64,000 bases of DNA from Eleginops maclovinus (GCF_036324505.1 NC_086363.1:9687653-9751652), one strand, 5' to 3'; counted from the stretch's first letter, positions 1 through 14,284 are shown. Program-made: numbers and translations. Notes: a model not told the origin generated them from the letters alone.

Positions 1-1742
1 GCCTTAGCATTTAAAGATGAGGTGAGAATATAAAGAAGGATTGATCTGTTTAATTCAGTTTATTAAAGAAGGAAAGGCGCGAGTGCAGCTTCAAGTAAGA
101 CAAGTGCTTTGTCTCGTTTGTTCTACAGGGGCATCCTGAGGTCTGGCATCCTGCCTCCCATTGAACTAATCATCAAACAAGTGAGACTTGATTGACATTG
201 TTTTACAATTAAATAAGTGGAAAGAAAAGAGAAGGGACCCTGCGGCTCGTATCATGAGACAGATGACTACATCATTGGAGAAAGGCAGATGTAGTTCATT
301 ATGCAGACACATTATGAAATGTTAAATAATAAAAGCCATATTGTTGAGTGTGTGGAGTCATCTTTAAATATTGCACGGGTCTTTGAACTGACTTCTAATA
401 GACCTATCTGCTTTTGTGTGTGTGTGTCCATACCTACATCCGTTCTACTAAAAGTGATACTGCTACTTGCAGCGCTCTGTATTTCCTTGTAAATTCACAT
501 CAGACTTGCTCGAGGATTGAGGGGGTGTTATGAGCTTTTGCCGGTTAGTAGTATAGCACAAATTAAATATCTAACTGCTGACATTTCTCAAAGCTCTCAG
601 CTATTCTACTGTCTGTCTGCAGTGATGTTTAAGCACAGCCAGGCTTTGTGGAAAATGTTCTTGTAGAGCCAGCAGTTTAACTTATTCTGCCAGCTTTAAT
701 GAAATATGATGTACACTAATTAGACACATATCGTCAAAAAAATAGAATATTTACCAAACTTTCGAGGACTTTCTTTCAGAGCTTTATTGCAAAGCCCTAG
801 AGTGAGCTCGCTGTAGCAGCAAGACATTTACAGTCTTTCTTGCAAAATTGCTTTCTGTTGCCTGACAGGCAAGTAGAGAAGACTGCATCATGTGCACACT
901 GATATTACAAAAAGATAAATACAATTCTGGAAACTGGGGGCCATATTGCAATGGGGTCACACCAGACGCAACAACCATTCATTTTGAGCTCACCTACACT
1001 GTTCTCAACTCACAAAGTCAGTGATGCAATCAAAATGCAAAATGCAAGCTGACATGGTTTTTACACAATACTGCAAGCTTCCACACACGTCAACAGATGC
1101 AAGTATTAAAGGAATAAAACGTACAAAATAAAAAAAATACACTGGTATAAAGTAAAAGCACAGAAGGAAGTTGTATAACTTCAATAGGACAAGTCTGGTT
1201 TGAAAAGATTGAGTAAAGCAAGTACAATTGCTAAACATACAGTTATGAAATAAAATAAGCACACAGAAGATAATCTCTTTTCATATAAGCGTAAAAACTC
1301 AACGTGAAACATATTTACTTCCTGGAGAAAGTAACACTACACTGAAAAAAACTGAAACGTTGACTTGAATTAAATGTATTAAGTCAATCATTTTCCAATA
1401 ACTGTATTAGTTTAGTTGAAAGCAATATTATTAAGTTAAACCTATTTTAACTTAACAACAATGCTTTCAACTTAACTAATACAGTTGTGTGAAATCTGTT
1501 GGCATAATACATTTAACTAAAGTCAACATTTCAGTTTTTTCTGTGTGCTTTTAGGAAACATGACATCCCCGGTAGTGTCAACCTGCACACTACAGTCACT
1601 GTCTTGTAGCTTTTTAGCATGACTTGTTTAAAAGGCAACAACATACACACTACCTTGCTATGTTGCAGTTGATTTATATCGACATTTTGAATTAAATGCT
1701 ACCTGATGAGCTAATGAACTATCTGTGTCTCTTCTCTGTTAG
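1..1742 (+). other. kcnk2 upstream intron
   Basis: No coding exon of kcnk2 or any other gene is recognisable here. It is read as part of the intron before the first visible kcnk2 exon. The only structure seen is the palindromic repeat at 1338-1546. Confidence 0.6.
1338..1546. repeat. long imperfect palindrome, MITE-like
   Basis: The left arm CACTGAAAAAAACTGAAACG and what follows pairs with the right arm near 1505-1546 (TCAACATTTCAGTTTTTTCT). Inner arms (AACTGTATTAGTTTAGTTGA and its counterpart near 1470-1490) extend the pairing towards a centre near 1440. Nearly the whole 200 bp could fold into one hairpin. This is the usual form of a non-autonomous DNA transposon (MITE). The family is not identified. 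Confidence 0.7.
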
Positions 1743-4700
1743 GATTTGGAAACATCTCTCCTCACACAGAAGGTGGGCGGATCTTCTGTATTATTTACGC
1801 TCTGCTTGGGATTCCCCTATTTGGATTCTTATTGGCTGGTGTCGGGGACCAGTTGGGGACCATTTTTGGGAAGGGCATCGCCAAAGTAGAGAAGATGATT
1901 GTGGTGAGCTCCTTCGTATATACGAGCTTGTGTTTGTCTCTGAATCACCTCCCTGTGTGTTTACCTGGGTGCAGTTAGCCAATTAAATACAGACAACATC
2001 GTCAAATGTGACATTCCAAGTGATGCAAAGGCAGCTGTAAAGTCATATTGCCTGCACTGCTGTAAAGAGCAGCTAAACAATTCAGCTGAAGATTCACAGT
2101 CGATATTGTACGCTTTGCTAGAGCTGTCAGTGTTTAAAGTTGAATGCAGCTTTTGGGTTGCCATGTCAACAAACCTGGAAACCACTCATAAGTGCAGACA
2201 GTTTGTTGAAGTACCGAAAGCCTAGAGCAGTAAATAAACACTTATTTTCAAGCAATATGACATCGGTAAAGATGAGTGCTGCTTTGGTTGGACATAGTGC
2301 TGAACTCACTGCCCTTTTCTTCCCTTATTTATTTTTTTATGGCAGCAGCACAAAGATTGATCACTTCTGCCAATACAACCAAAAACAGTTTACACATTCG
2401 CATGATTTTTCTTCAGTCATACAAGTTAGAAGGGACCATTAGTCTTGGTAGACAGAATGGAAATAGACTCTGCTGGACAGATGGGTTGATGGCTAGTCAT
2501 TAAGGTTTTTATGGAAAATATTCTCCCTGAAAAATGAAAGCAATCAAACAGCTACCCCATGTGCAAGCCAATTAGGATGTTATCTGACAACAGAGAGTGT
2601 ATTTTATCTTCACAAATTAAAAACGTTACTTTTCTGCTTGTTGCCGTACTAGAACAAGAGGTGCTTTTTATAATCCTTTTTTGAATTGACTGTGCAATTG
2701 ATAAAGGACTGGAAGGGTAACAATGAATCGTAATTAGATATTTAATATAATCACACAGATAGATGCAATACAAAGTGGTTAAGATAATAGGATATACATG
2801 TGTCTACAGTGGGAATTTCGATTAGGCAATAGTGGTGCACAGAAGTTGCAATAGACTTTAAATAATATGTAGAAAACCTGGCACTCGAGAGATAATGCAT
2901 AATATAATGTGCATGCCTTCTGAAATCAGATAAATAAAACATTTGCAGTATACAAAAGGAGAAAAGAAACATAGAACAGGTGCAGAAATGGATGAATCAA
3001 AATGTTTAACTAATTAAAGTCAAATGAATAATAGCTTGGTAACTATAAGATTACATATTAGATACAAGCTAGTGAAAGATGCAGTAATGTCATATTTTTT
3101 GTAAAGGTATATTGATGTTAATCCTTAAACTGAAGGGGAGGATGTTACTGTGTGTGGTGGCGTATGATAAATTGGATCATAAAGAGAGGCTTTTGTCCTG
3201 AAGTGAGCGACGGTTACAGTAATGCACAATTCAGCAGAACACAGAGGAGGGAACATTTTTACCAATCAGTGTGTCATGATGAAAAAGCAGCACAGATGCT
3301 TGTATTTCCACATCACTTGTTTTTACCTTAGTGCGAAGAGTATATTTGATGATTAGATAACATCAATGCGTCTGTCTGGGTTTCACAAGACTGTGAATGG
3401 AGCCGTGTGCAGTATGTTGGCTGCAGAGTCACAACCGGCCAATATCATGGACCAATTGGACCATTGCAGATGGAGATAGTTTTTCAGTTTTTGCACTCTC
3501 ACTGAGTGATTGAAACAGTTCAGTCTGCCGGCGGGTGGTGTGATTATCCCAATCAGCCGCCTTTACGTCCCAGATGACGGAGTTCCCCAATGCAATCAGA
3601 GGATAGAGAAATGGATAGAGAAAGTTAGCTTTATGACACAGTGCCACTTTGGTTTAGTAAGGAAAAGGTTGTGGTGTCTGTATATCCTTTATTGTGCCTT
3701 AAGGCAATGCAAGTTTATTTATTTAGGACTTTTTAGACAGGGGAATTCAAAGTGCTTTATAGGGGCATAGAAATGCATAAGAAACCATTCAAGTGATATC
3801 CAACAACCAAATAAAAAGTTTGACATTTGATTTAGAATTTAAAAGACAGTGAGTGCTGAAGTGTTCAATATTTAATTAAAATCAATCCGTCCCTATCCTT
3901 AACCAGTGCTGTGAGTGCCAAAACAAAGCCATACAAGATTTGAATAATATATTTGTTGCTATGAAAGGACGATGTTTTGCATGAAGGGAAAATATTGGAA
4001 AGAATTATTGAATTGCTGTCAGGAAACATTGAAGAGTGTAAACATTGCGTGACTTCCCCGATACTTGAATCAACATTGCCATAACGTTACAAAAATACCT
4101 GGGTGGAATTTTGTATTTAGGTACTATTGCAAATACATCATTACATAATTTTAAGCAAATAACCTGGGCAGTAGCAGTAATAGAGAGTCCCTTATCAGTT
4201 ATTTATCCTTTAAATAGGATGCCACTTTGTATCTGCGTACAGTCATCAAACACCTGTAATGCTTTGATAAGCAACAGACCAAATGTCAATAAAAATCCTT
4301 GAAAACAGTCTTTAATTTCAGGATAAGAGCCTCGTTTGTCCATATAAAATCACTTACAATAGCAATTTCAATTCAAAAATCAGTAATTAAGATCCATTTG
4401 ATTTATCTCTGAAGAGGAGGAGGGATGAAAGCAGCTGGCTGGAAACAATGGACATAGAAGGACAGTTAGCAGCTTCTGCGCACTGAAGATACTGGCTGAA
4501 AAACCACCTCAGCTTCACAAGGCCCTTTGGAATACATTAATGCTTTGTCTTTACCTAATTGGGTTTTGTAGGACTGTTCTCACTGTGGGTCTTCAAACTG
4601 TATACTCCTGTACTTTTCTCTGTGCAGCGGGGACTTTAGACATCACAGACTCAGTGAAGTGAGGCTTGCCTGCTCTTTATGCTTCCCCTCAGAGACTTTG

Positions 4701-7700
4701 TGCTTTGGTCTTACATAACTGGGAGGGAAAAGGGCACGTGCACGGCTAACCAGCTAAAAGCAGTAACTTCAAGTGGAAAAGAGGCACAGAGAACAACTGG
4801 ATGTAGAATACACTCTAATGTTCAGTACCTGTTTAAAAAGAGGGACTGCATGAATCCCGTCTAACGAAAATTCACAGTTGATAGCACAGGCTGTAACGGC
4901 AATGCATCCATTTATGATCGCTCGAGTGGGCGGGCCATCTGACACAGAAAGTTATGTCACATGAGCTTGTCACATGACTGACGTTTGACGTGTTACAAAA
5001 CATCAACTGTATTCTTTAAAGTATGGTGAAGGAAGTCACTCATCACAAAGTGAGAGGGAGAAAAACATCTGTGTGAAATGATGTTGTGTTTAATATGCCA
5101 CATGTTGATGTCTTATGCTGCAAATCTTCCTAAAACTATATAGTGTTAAATGTTTTTGTATCATCTATTCTTTGTATCAGCTATTCCTCTCTTTCCAACC
5201 AGAAGTGGAAAGTCAGCCAGACGAAGATCCGCGTTATCTCCACTCTGATCTTCATCCTGTTCGGGTGCCTCATCTTCGTGGCTCTGCCAGTTGTCATCTT
5301 CAAGCACATTGAGGGCTGGAGCACACTGGAGTCCATCTATTTTGTTGTCATCACCCTCACCACCATCGGCTTTGGAGACTTTGTCGCTGGAGAAAAAGGT
5401 TTTTAGATTTTCCTTCTGATTTATTGGGTTACCTCTCAGACAGTGTGACTCAACAGATGTGCATCGCATGTGTTCTGACACTTGTCTAATGCATCTTAAT
5501 CCCTGAAATATGTTTGACTATCCCATCTGTCAAACAAGAAATCGACACTCAATACTACAAACAAAACTCATTACAGTCATTACTCATTACTCAAGCACAT
5601 TACATGATGTAACTACAAGTAATAGGGATCTCAGGCCAGTCTATGAAATACGTGATGGAACATTTCTCAAAGCATCCCATGCCGGTTAAAATTGAACACC
5701 TACTGTACCCCGAACATCTAAAAGAATAGTGTGACAGGTGGTATGGGCTTGATTCCTCCTGCTTGAAACCGGTACAGGCAGATGGAAAAAATCACAACCA
5801 CTTAGCTGCTACATTAAATCTCCATGAGCGGGCCTAATGATTATAGATTAGACCACTGTTTCTGGAGCTGGCACAGGTGGTGTAAAGTGAGCCTGGACGA
5901 CTGTCACTGAAGCTGGTGCTTTAATGGCTGTTTATTTAGCTCCCATTCGATTTATTGAAGGCTCTTCCATAAATACAGCACAGGACTATGACTGGCTATG
6001 ACTTATTTTGTTATTGGAGGAGAGCGTGAGTTTATGCAACTGGCAATATGCTTCCAGTTCTTCATAGTGTCGTATCAGACATATCTTGTCATGAGGAAGT
6101 TTTCCCTCTTTGTGTCTTGTCTTCCCCCTTTTTTGCCTGATTGTGTTCACCTGTTGCCCTCGTGTTTCTGCTTGCCTTCTCCAGCTGTGTCTTGCCTTGT
6201 GATTGGTATTGTGTGTATGTAGTCTCGTCTTCCCTTAGTGTTCTCTGTCAGTTCATCGTTGTTGTTCCCATTGTTTAATCCTCAGTCTTGTCATGTTTTG
6301 GAATCCCCTCGGCTGCCCTCCCTTGTCTCCAAAGTTTCCCGGTTTGTTTCTTGCGTCTTTTCTTTTGCTTCCCCAACACTTTTTATTTTAATAAAGCCTC
6401 CCCTGTTTGGTCCTGCATTTGGATCCTGCCTTCCTTACCCCACTGTGATATGTTTCACGTATATTAACCTATATATTTAACTATACTATAATGGTACAAA
6501 CATCCACATGGACCCTTTTAATTCCCAATTCACTCTTTTTAAATATCTTTTCTTATGTCACTGAACAAAATAACCCTGTTGAAATAGAAAATGGAAAACT
6601 CAAATAATTTCACTCTTGAGGTAGCACATCATATTGTATTTTTAACAATGCATTTTACCCTATTGTATTACTAAAATGATTGTCAGATCTACTCGATAAT
6701 CTCAATTTGACCCCCCTCATTATAGTATATATATTCTTACCATGTGGTCTTGCTCAGGACTCAAGCCTGCTTGATTTTTGTTGTTAATTTGTGAGTAACA
6801 CATGTAACCCAGGAACATGTAGCACACCTAACCCTAACCCTAACCCACTTGTTGTGTCACAGCAGGTGGGTCAGATAATCCAGAGTTTCTGAACTACTAC
6901 AAGCCTGTGGTGTGGTTCTGGATCCTGGTGGGCCTGGCGTACTTTGCTGCTGTGCTCAGTATGATCGGAGATTGGTTCCGGGTCATATCCAAGAAAACTA
7001 AAGAGGAGGTACGTACTGGTGTGCTGCGCGTTATGTCACACCAGAGGTGAAGCAGTTAATGAATTGCTTAGTAAATCAAGATGCAGCTCTCAAGATAAAG
7101 CTTACATCTTCCCAAGACAAAAGATATTACAATCCAAAATAAATGTTTGAACCAAGCAAACAAGCACATAGATGTGTTTCCTTAGTTCACTCACTATCCG
7201 TCTATAATTTTAGATTAGTTTTGGCTAATTACCTGCATTAAACCACTTCAAGTCGCTGCTGTTTTATGTTAAACCCTAACTGACCATTACATGTACTGTA
7301 TGTAGAGAGACATTGGCACTTCAGTTGTGATTACATCCATCTTCCCTTCCATTGATAGAGTAATCCCTCACACTGTTTTACAGATCACTCTTTCATCTGA
7401 GGGATGGATCTCTATTGCTATTGTAAAGTAAATGCCAACTCGTGCATGAGAAGGATTAAATAGCTGATGTGTTTCCAGTTGTTGCTGAGTAATAAAAAAC
7501 TCCCCCCCCCCCCCCTGGCTGGTTAATTATTTACATTAGAAAAGGATGGAGAGAACTAACCTTCCAGATACCCACCCAATCTCCTGCGTAAACAAGACAC
7601 ATGCAAACCCTGTTTCTTTATAACATAAAATCATATTGCAATCTGGAGTGTAAACGCTGCACAGGCATTATATGGAGTGTGCTTTCGTAGGCTGTGAGCT

Positions 7701-9134
7701 GAGGATGGTGTTTCAGTGGGAGGTTATTAGGGGTGTAGGAGGGGTGAGAAGAATTTGCAGAGTAAGAAGGAGAAAGCACATACTCGAGTTTTTTTGCTGT
7801 GGTGTTATTGTGTGTCTTATATGCACACACAGACAAAGCCCCTACCTCATAAATGTTAATCCTAGTGCTCAAAAGTGGATTTACAACAAGCACACCTCGG
7901 AGCCTCATAGATAATTAAGCAGCCTGAAGAAAGAGGCCTAATGCAATATGAAGGTAACATCAATTATGTGTTGTTGCTCTCTCCTGCATTGCTACTCCAG
8001 GACTACGAACAAGCAAACGCTGCCTCCACAAACCTGGGCCATTAGGTCACACACAAAGGGTATTTTGTTTTTATTTATTAACGTTCCTGCAGTTCAGAAA
8101 TAACTTACTGTGAAGCGGTGGTTAGGTAATGTGCGAACACGTCTTCACCTCTCAACAACTGCCTACAAATTTGTAGGAAAAGTGGAAATGAAATCACGAC
8201 TAACCTACTTTGTATACTCATTCATAATTATCTTCTATACCAATACAACATTCTAGCTTCTTATGCCAATACAAGACATGTTGGGAATATACCGCTGTGG
8301 TTTTGGTGTAGAGAGTAATTGGACATCTACCAATTAGAGTGTCAGGGGTTCGATCCCCTGCACCTGCTGTCAGCACGTCAAAGGGTTATTGGACAAGATA
8401 ACTCGAAAACTGCTCCCGTATGTCTATGGTGATTGAGGTGTATGTAAGTAGCTTTGAATTAAAGTGTCAGCTAACTGACATGTAATATAATGCCTTTTTG
8501 GTCTCCTTCCAGGAGATGGATTGGAAGATTGATTCCACTTTAGTATTTGTGCGGTTAATAGATGGATACAGCCAGCGAGCAGTTGGCTTAGAGGATAATG
8601 TGTTCGGAAGCTTCAGGTGCTGATAGATGAATCTTATTTGATCTCCATAATTATTTCTTGACAATCTACTTGCACTTACCTTGAGGTATGTTTATTTAGC
8701 ATTTGTGCTAACAATGTAGCATGTATTTACAGTATAGAGAGGAACATGTTGATCATCTACAGACAGTAATCTTTAATCTCTTTTTGCAGGTTGGGGAGTT
8801 TCGGGCTCATGCAGCCGAGTGGACAGCAAACGTTTCGGCAGAGTTTAAAGAGACCCGGAGACGACTCAGCGTCGACATCTACGACAAGTTCCAACGTGCT
8901 GCCTCCATCAAGCGCAAACTGTCCTCCGAGCTAGGTATCAACCAGGAGATGACCCCTGGCAAGAGGTCGTTGTCTACCACCCTGTGTGAGGACAGGGAGG
9001 CCTACCCCAACTTGACTCTCTCCCTCGGTCCCGTCACGGGGTCCCTGGCCAGGAATGGTAGCCTCTACCTTAACGGCCTCAGCCCGGACTACGCTGACAG
9101 GCGGGAGATGGCCATCATCGAAAGTTTCAATTAA
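1743..9134 (+). CDS. kcnk2: TREK-1 type two-pore-domain potassium channel, C-terminal four exons (5' partial)
   Basis: Coding exons 1743-1903, 5203-5398, 6866-7008 and 8790-9134 join in frame, with GT-AG introns. The first begins at [12 protein letters not shown], just after the first pore filter, and carries M2. The second carries M3 and the second pore helix with filter TIGFGD. The third carries M4 ([20 protein letters not shown]). The last is the cytosolic tail. The tail has [11 protein letters not shown] and KRKLS; in TREK-1 these hold the pH/lipid-sensing Glu306 and the regulatory serines 315 and 333. The short tail ending in [17 protein letters not shown] fits KCNK2 and not the longer, different KCNK10 tail. 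The protein would be a plasma-membrane background K+ channel gated by stretch, lipids, heat and pH. The N-terminus, M1 and first cap helices are upstream of the window. The intron at 6847-6865 ends in a tandem acceptor (see findings). Fish often have two kcnk2 copies; which one this is cannot be told. Confidence 0.95.
3695..3860 (+). repeat. fish interspersed repeat (CAAGTTTATTTATTTAG...AATTCAAAGTGCTTTA type)
   Basis: The segment has the familiar teleost repeat phrase of a CAAGTTTATTTAT start, a block reading AATTCAAAGTGCTTTATAGG, then A-rich sequence with AAAAGACAG. It lies in a kcnk2 intron. The call rests on recognition of the phrase; boundaries are approximate. Confidence 0.5.
6095..6460 (+). 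repeat. LINE 3' end, RTE-like
   Basis: The segment is C/T-rich and ends in AATAAAGCCTCCCCTG followed by TCCTGCATTTGGATCCTGCC. That is the typical untranslated 3' end of fish RTE-type LINEs. It lies on the plus strand inside a kcnk2 intron. No reverse transcriptase coding remains. Confidence 0.5.
6827..6846. repeat. short telomere-like tract (CCCTAA)3
   Basis: Three consecutive CCTAAC/CCCTAA units lie about 20 bp before a kcnk2 coding exon, between the polypyrimidine region and the acceptor. It is too short to be more than an interstitial telomeric micro-tract. Confidence 0.8.
8283..8495 (+). repeat. tRNA-derived SINE-like repeat, degenerate
   Basis: The 5' part resembles a tRNA, with a B-box and T-arm that pair as GGGGTTCGATCCCC at about 8346-8359. 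It continues into ACTGCTCCCGTATG and ends with AAAGTGTCAGCTAACTGACA, a common fish SINE tail. The anticodon arm does not fold as a functional tRNA, so it is not called a tRNA gene. Confidence 0.6.
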
Positions 9135-10416
9135 GGAGCGGCGTGAATATAAGATTCAGGGACAGCGGACAGGAGTTACAAACACAATCTTGTGCTTATT
9201 GGATGAGCATCTGTGATACGGTACCAGTGCACATTCATTGATTGGTTCATGCTCCAGTCACTGGTTGAAAACCTTGAAAGTGACTTCAACACAGATTAAT
9301 CGTCCGGCTGCGCACTCTTATGTGCGTGTTTGAAAATGAACCTAAACCTCATGATGTGCCAGCTCACAGGATCCATTGTTTCAAAGCAGGATGCCGACTT
9401 GCTTTCATTGTGTCTGTGCCAACATGATCGACAGCTGTGCTAGCTATGAGCCAAATTAGAAGCGAGCTCCGAACTGGAACTAATGATTGTATCAGCGGCT
9501 TGAGTTCACAAACTTATCTCACGAGCAGAAAAGGAAATGAAAGCCCATATTGAGGTAGCAACATACTGGACATCTTTTTCTCATATACCCAGAAACGGGC
9601 CTGTGAAAACACAGAAATAAATACATCCATCAAACTTAGAAAGCAATAGATGTATCTGTGCTCGTCTCTTGTTAAATGTCCTGAGGCCCTGAAATCTGCA
9701 TCAGATAAAGAGGATCCTCACTGCTAAAAACACTCCATCATTAACAATGAACTATGTTCTTCACCAGGCAGCAGTCCTGTGCTAACACTAAGGAATCTGG
9801 CTTTTTCTTTTCAGTTTACACTTCTTCCAGTATGACTTTCTATGCCTTGCATCCAGTCAGTCTGTCCTCGCTTAAGAGACGAATGTTGACATTTTTGTCC
9901 CTCCATTATTGACATTCAGCTTCTCACCCTAAAGAATAATCCACTTGTGCCTTGAGAAAAGCTGAACATGTGAAGATGATGCATGAAGGACTGAGCTACA
10001 CTGGTTTGTCCACTCATACTTCTTATATATGAGCACAGCAGTGAAAACATAGATTCAGGCGGCTTTTTTGAATAAAAAGAAACAACATTTTCATTTGGGA
10101 ATTTAAAGTATGCATGGCTACGGAGTAAAGGAACTGTTTCTTAACAACTGGGAATGCCATTAGCCATTTCACAGCAGCATGTGTAAAAGGAGTTACATTA
10201 ACCACACAGTGCCAGGCTCACTGATCAGAACACATCTCCCTTATACCAAAGTAATGATCCTTTTTCTCTGAAAGAGAATCAGAGATGCTGTGTTGATCGG
10301 TAGTGCTTTCAGTTATTTTTTGAAATTGAATACACCGTTATGTTTTTTTTTCATGAAACTGATACAGAGAGCTTGGTGTGCCATCACCGTCTGTTTTTCC
10401 CCCAGTAAGAAATAAA
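9135..10416 (+). other. kcnk2 3' untranslated region (inferred)
   Basis: After the TAA at 9132-9134 there is no further coding sequence. AATAAA signals occur near 9617 and at 10411-10416, so the transcript may end at about 9.64 or 10.43 kb. The end is inferred from the signals only. Confidence 0.5.
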
Positions 10417-13400
10417 TCCTAGCATGCATGTAATTGTTGCAATGAAATATTTGACTGCTTTTCATGTTGCTGCTTTTATCGCGCTCTTCACATATTTCTT
10501 ATGTCTTGCCAAAACTGAATGTACATCATCAGTGAGCTGTTTGCTGTATCACCATGGTGACTAAATATCCAGGCTTTAGGTCTATGAGTTGCATCACATA
10601 TAATTAGAAGCATTGATTTAAATAAACGCCTCTCTGCGGCTGATTTGAATTTGAGCTAATATAAATGACTTTTGGTTTCCCAACACACCACTGTTCGTAT
10701 TCCCAAAGCTTATTTAAATATTGAAAATTAATTAGAATGAATAAAACACATTTAAATTTACAACGTAATTCAAGGTGAAGTTGTTGGAACTCATCTTATT
10801 TAGATATTTAAAACTGAAAATCAGTTTAATATTTTATACAGGCTTTTTTTTTCAATTACGATGGGAATTAACTGCTTTTGATTACATTAAGGAAGGACAT
10901 TTAAGGCTCTGGTGTCTCAAAGTTGAAGGGTTTGAATTCTGTTTGGGTCTTATGGTGTTTTTAAGTAGTTTTTTAATCCAGTATGATATGCTGTCATATT
11001 CTCAATATATTTGCTTATGCTGTATACATTTTGTAGCATCACAGTAAACAGGATATAAACTATAAGACAGTATGCTGTTTGTGTCAAACTAAGCCTATAC
11101 CAAATGTCTATAATGTATGGGTTATCAGGTGAAAAAGAGAGTATGTTTTACGTAAAAGGTGTGGCAGGAGGACCAGTTGCACCAGCTCTTCAAAAGTTAC
11201 ATGGAGATTCATTTTTACTACATATTTATACCTACATGTAAATACAACAGTGAAGTGGACCAAATTTATATCAGCTTGCTAATATATTACACATTTAAAG
11301 TGAAGTCTAACATTGGTTAAGTCATATGGTCAAATCTATCTGTCTCTTGATGCCGACTGAAAATGTTTCAGCTGCGATCTACAAAAAATACAAAACAAAA
11401 TGCACGTGTGCCATCGCAGATCAAATAGTCAAACGACGCTAGTTAAGTTCGCCAACTATGATATGTTCCTTCCCTTTCTTATCTGCATAAACATACGGAA
11501 ACACATTTCCCCATGTAATTAAAACACAGTAATTACATTGGTGAAGTTCCCTTTGTTTCCCTACAAAGCAGTTTACACAATTAATATTCTTTACTCGCTA
11601 AATTCATAAAGATTTAATAGTCGATCAGTTTACTAAAAAATCAGGAAGAACGTAGCAATGGATTTAAGAATGGCTGGTGCAACTCAGTCAGGGACAGTAT
11701 TAGTAGGTCACAAGTTTGCTCTCTTTCTCAGTTACAAATGTCCTGGTTTTCTTGAAAAGGTTGTCCTAAGGGTGAGTACTGGCTGCAGGGTCATCAGCTG
11801 TCATGTGTAATCAAGTCAAAGAGGGTTCACAAAGAGATTTTGAACAGAATAAGGAAGAGAGACTCTTTCAAACATGGTTGGCTTTCTAAAAATACCATTA
11901 TGTTATCTCCTTGTGTTTCTCAGAAGCAAATCAATAGCATCAAAACACACACTGTATGTCACATTGGGTTGCAACAGGCTACTAGTACATTATGCCTGGG
12001 GGAAAGCACTCCCAGCCTTAGTGCAGCTTCAAAGCATAGCGCTCAGAAGTCGCCCCATTGCTTTCTCTCAGCCAGCCATGTGATTGACAGTAACTAAAAG
12101 GCGAGTTGTCAGTGCTGTAGAAAGTCAAGAACTGCTGTCGATGGAGCGTTATTTAATATGTCAGGCCATTGTAGGCCATATGTAAGGATACCCATGCATG
12201 ATAGGGTTTATAGTAGAGTGTGTGTGCAAAAATGAATGTGTGAATGCGCAAGCCCAGGGGTTTATCAAAACTCATTCAATTTCCCACAATATTTTCACCG
12301 GCATCATCTCCTTCTCCCAGGGTGACAGTTTTTAATTAACTCTGTGGCTGCATCAACATCCCAGTTCAAGCATGCTGAATGTACCTATCCATTGATGACG
12401 GCACAAATGAGCTTTATTATTAATGTAAACACACTCATGATTTAACGCTGTGATTTATGCTTTTAAAGCCACTGCCCTCATTTTAATAAAAAAAACAGGA
12501 GGCCATAAAAATCATAATAACAGTGTTATCCTGTTTCAGACAGTTGTAATTAAAATGTGCATCAGTGAGAACCATTCAATCTTTGGTTTGAATTTGGTTA
12601 ACTTTGGTAAATATTTTTTCCAATGTGACACATTATGTCAAGGTAAACAAAATAAACAGTTTACTCCAAATGTTTTAATTGCCAATAACCCATTTGAAGA
12701 AATACAAAAATAAACGTGTGTTATGGGTTATTAACACACATGCACATTTTATAAATCAACATGATTTCAGTGTTGCATGCCACTCTAAATGTTAGTTTCA
12801 GTGTTATAGCTCAGGTGCGTCAATAATTGCTGGCTTTGCTTTTGACAACCGTTTGGCAACCATGTGTTTCCAGTATGTCCATATGTAAATGTCAGTCTGT
12901 GTCACCTCAAATCATGACAAACTTTTCAGAAGGTTTAGAATAAAATATTTTATATGCAAAAAAAGAAGATCATTGTTTTATTTCAAGTCTTTGACTTGTA
13001 TGGCATCATTTTGTTTTTCTATATTTTCTATATTGACACGAAATTCAACAAAAAGACAATGTGTCCTCTGGTTTCCTGCTGATGATAATTTGGCTCACAA
13101 ATCCATTTCTGTTTTAAAGAAAACTGCAAATTTAAATGTGTGTTATTGCGGACTATTTTCAGTGACAGATTAATACACATTTAGTCAAAACTACAGTGCC
13201 CATTGTAATGTTTTGTGTTTTACTGTCATATTGAATACCTAGGCTAGAAATTCATCATAGTGCATTTCCACGTTCCATTTTTTCAAAACAATTAAACTGC
13301 ACTTGTCTCAGAACACCCTGCAGCAGGCTGTTCTGTGCCGCTCGATTATAAAAGACACAAAGGTGTTGTGATGACATAAATACAGTGGCAGGCCTGATAA

Positions 13401-14163
13401 TGGATCAGGGCTGACAAAATGTTCTCAGTCACAAGATACAAAATGTTCTTTGCGGCACAACGCAACACAACGACAGAACCCCGTTGATCATTGTCTGTGA
13501 CGATTTCTCTTAATACAAACTAACAGGTTACTTAATGACTTAAGATATGGTGTGACATTGTGCGCCGCTTCCCAGCATGTCTTTTCGACACACAGATGGA
13601 ACCATGAGCACATTCGCAGATGCTGCATTACACCAAGAGGACACGACCCTCGCCCCTGTGCCCTTCAAACAGAAGCCAGTATGATTCACGGCTTATAGAC
13701 CTGCTTTATAGAAAATGAAAGACACAGCATTCAAGCTCTTTGTTGGGACGGGAAAGAAGAGGTTATTTGTGTACGTGCTCAAACATGCAAATTGATAGAT
13801 GCATTTCATTTGGTAAATTGGAAAAGCACACAGTATATTTGAATTTTGAGAAACCCTTTAAAAGTTTTGTTGTAAGCAGTTTGAACATATAGCAGGGAGT
13901 AGACTGTCTTTAAGTGTATTACTGAACCAATGCGGTCCCATTAAAGCACTGAAATGGCTACTTGAGATAAACCTGAATGCAATGAGGGAGGTTTTTTTAT
14001 AGTGCAGGCAGGCAGACACAGAGCCAGCCCGGTCGGAGGTGAGTTGGTTCATTAGCGATTCTGTCTGCAGTGACATCAGAGAAAAACGGTGACTCAGCCA
14101 TCAACGAATACTGACTCGAGCTGGAGAGGAACATGGAGAGAGCAGCAGTTACCTCACAACAAG

Positions 14164-14284
<121 letters not shown>

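Noticed and set aside
8300..8380. A tRNA gene
   Set aside because: The T-arm is good but the acceptor and anticodon arms do not pair and a SINE tail follows, so it is a tRNA-derived repeat.
12450..13173. Several open frames of 85-95 codons in the gene desert
   Set aside because: AT-rich, no family motif, no splice partners and no conserved pattern; expected by chance at this composition.
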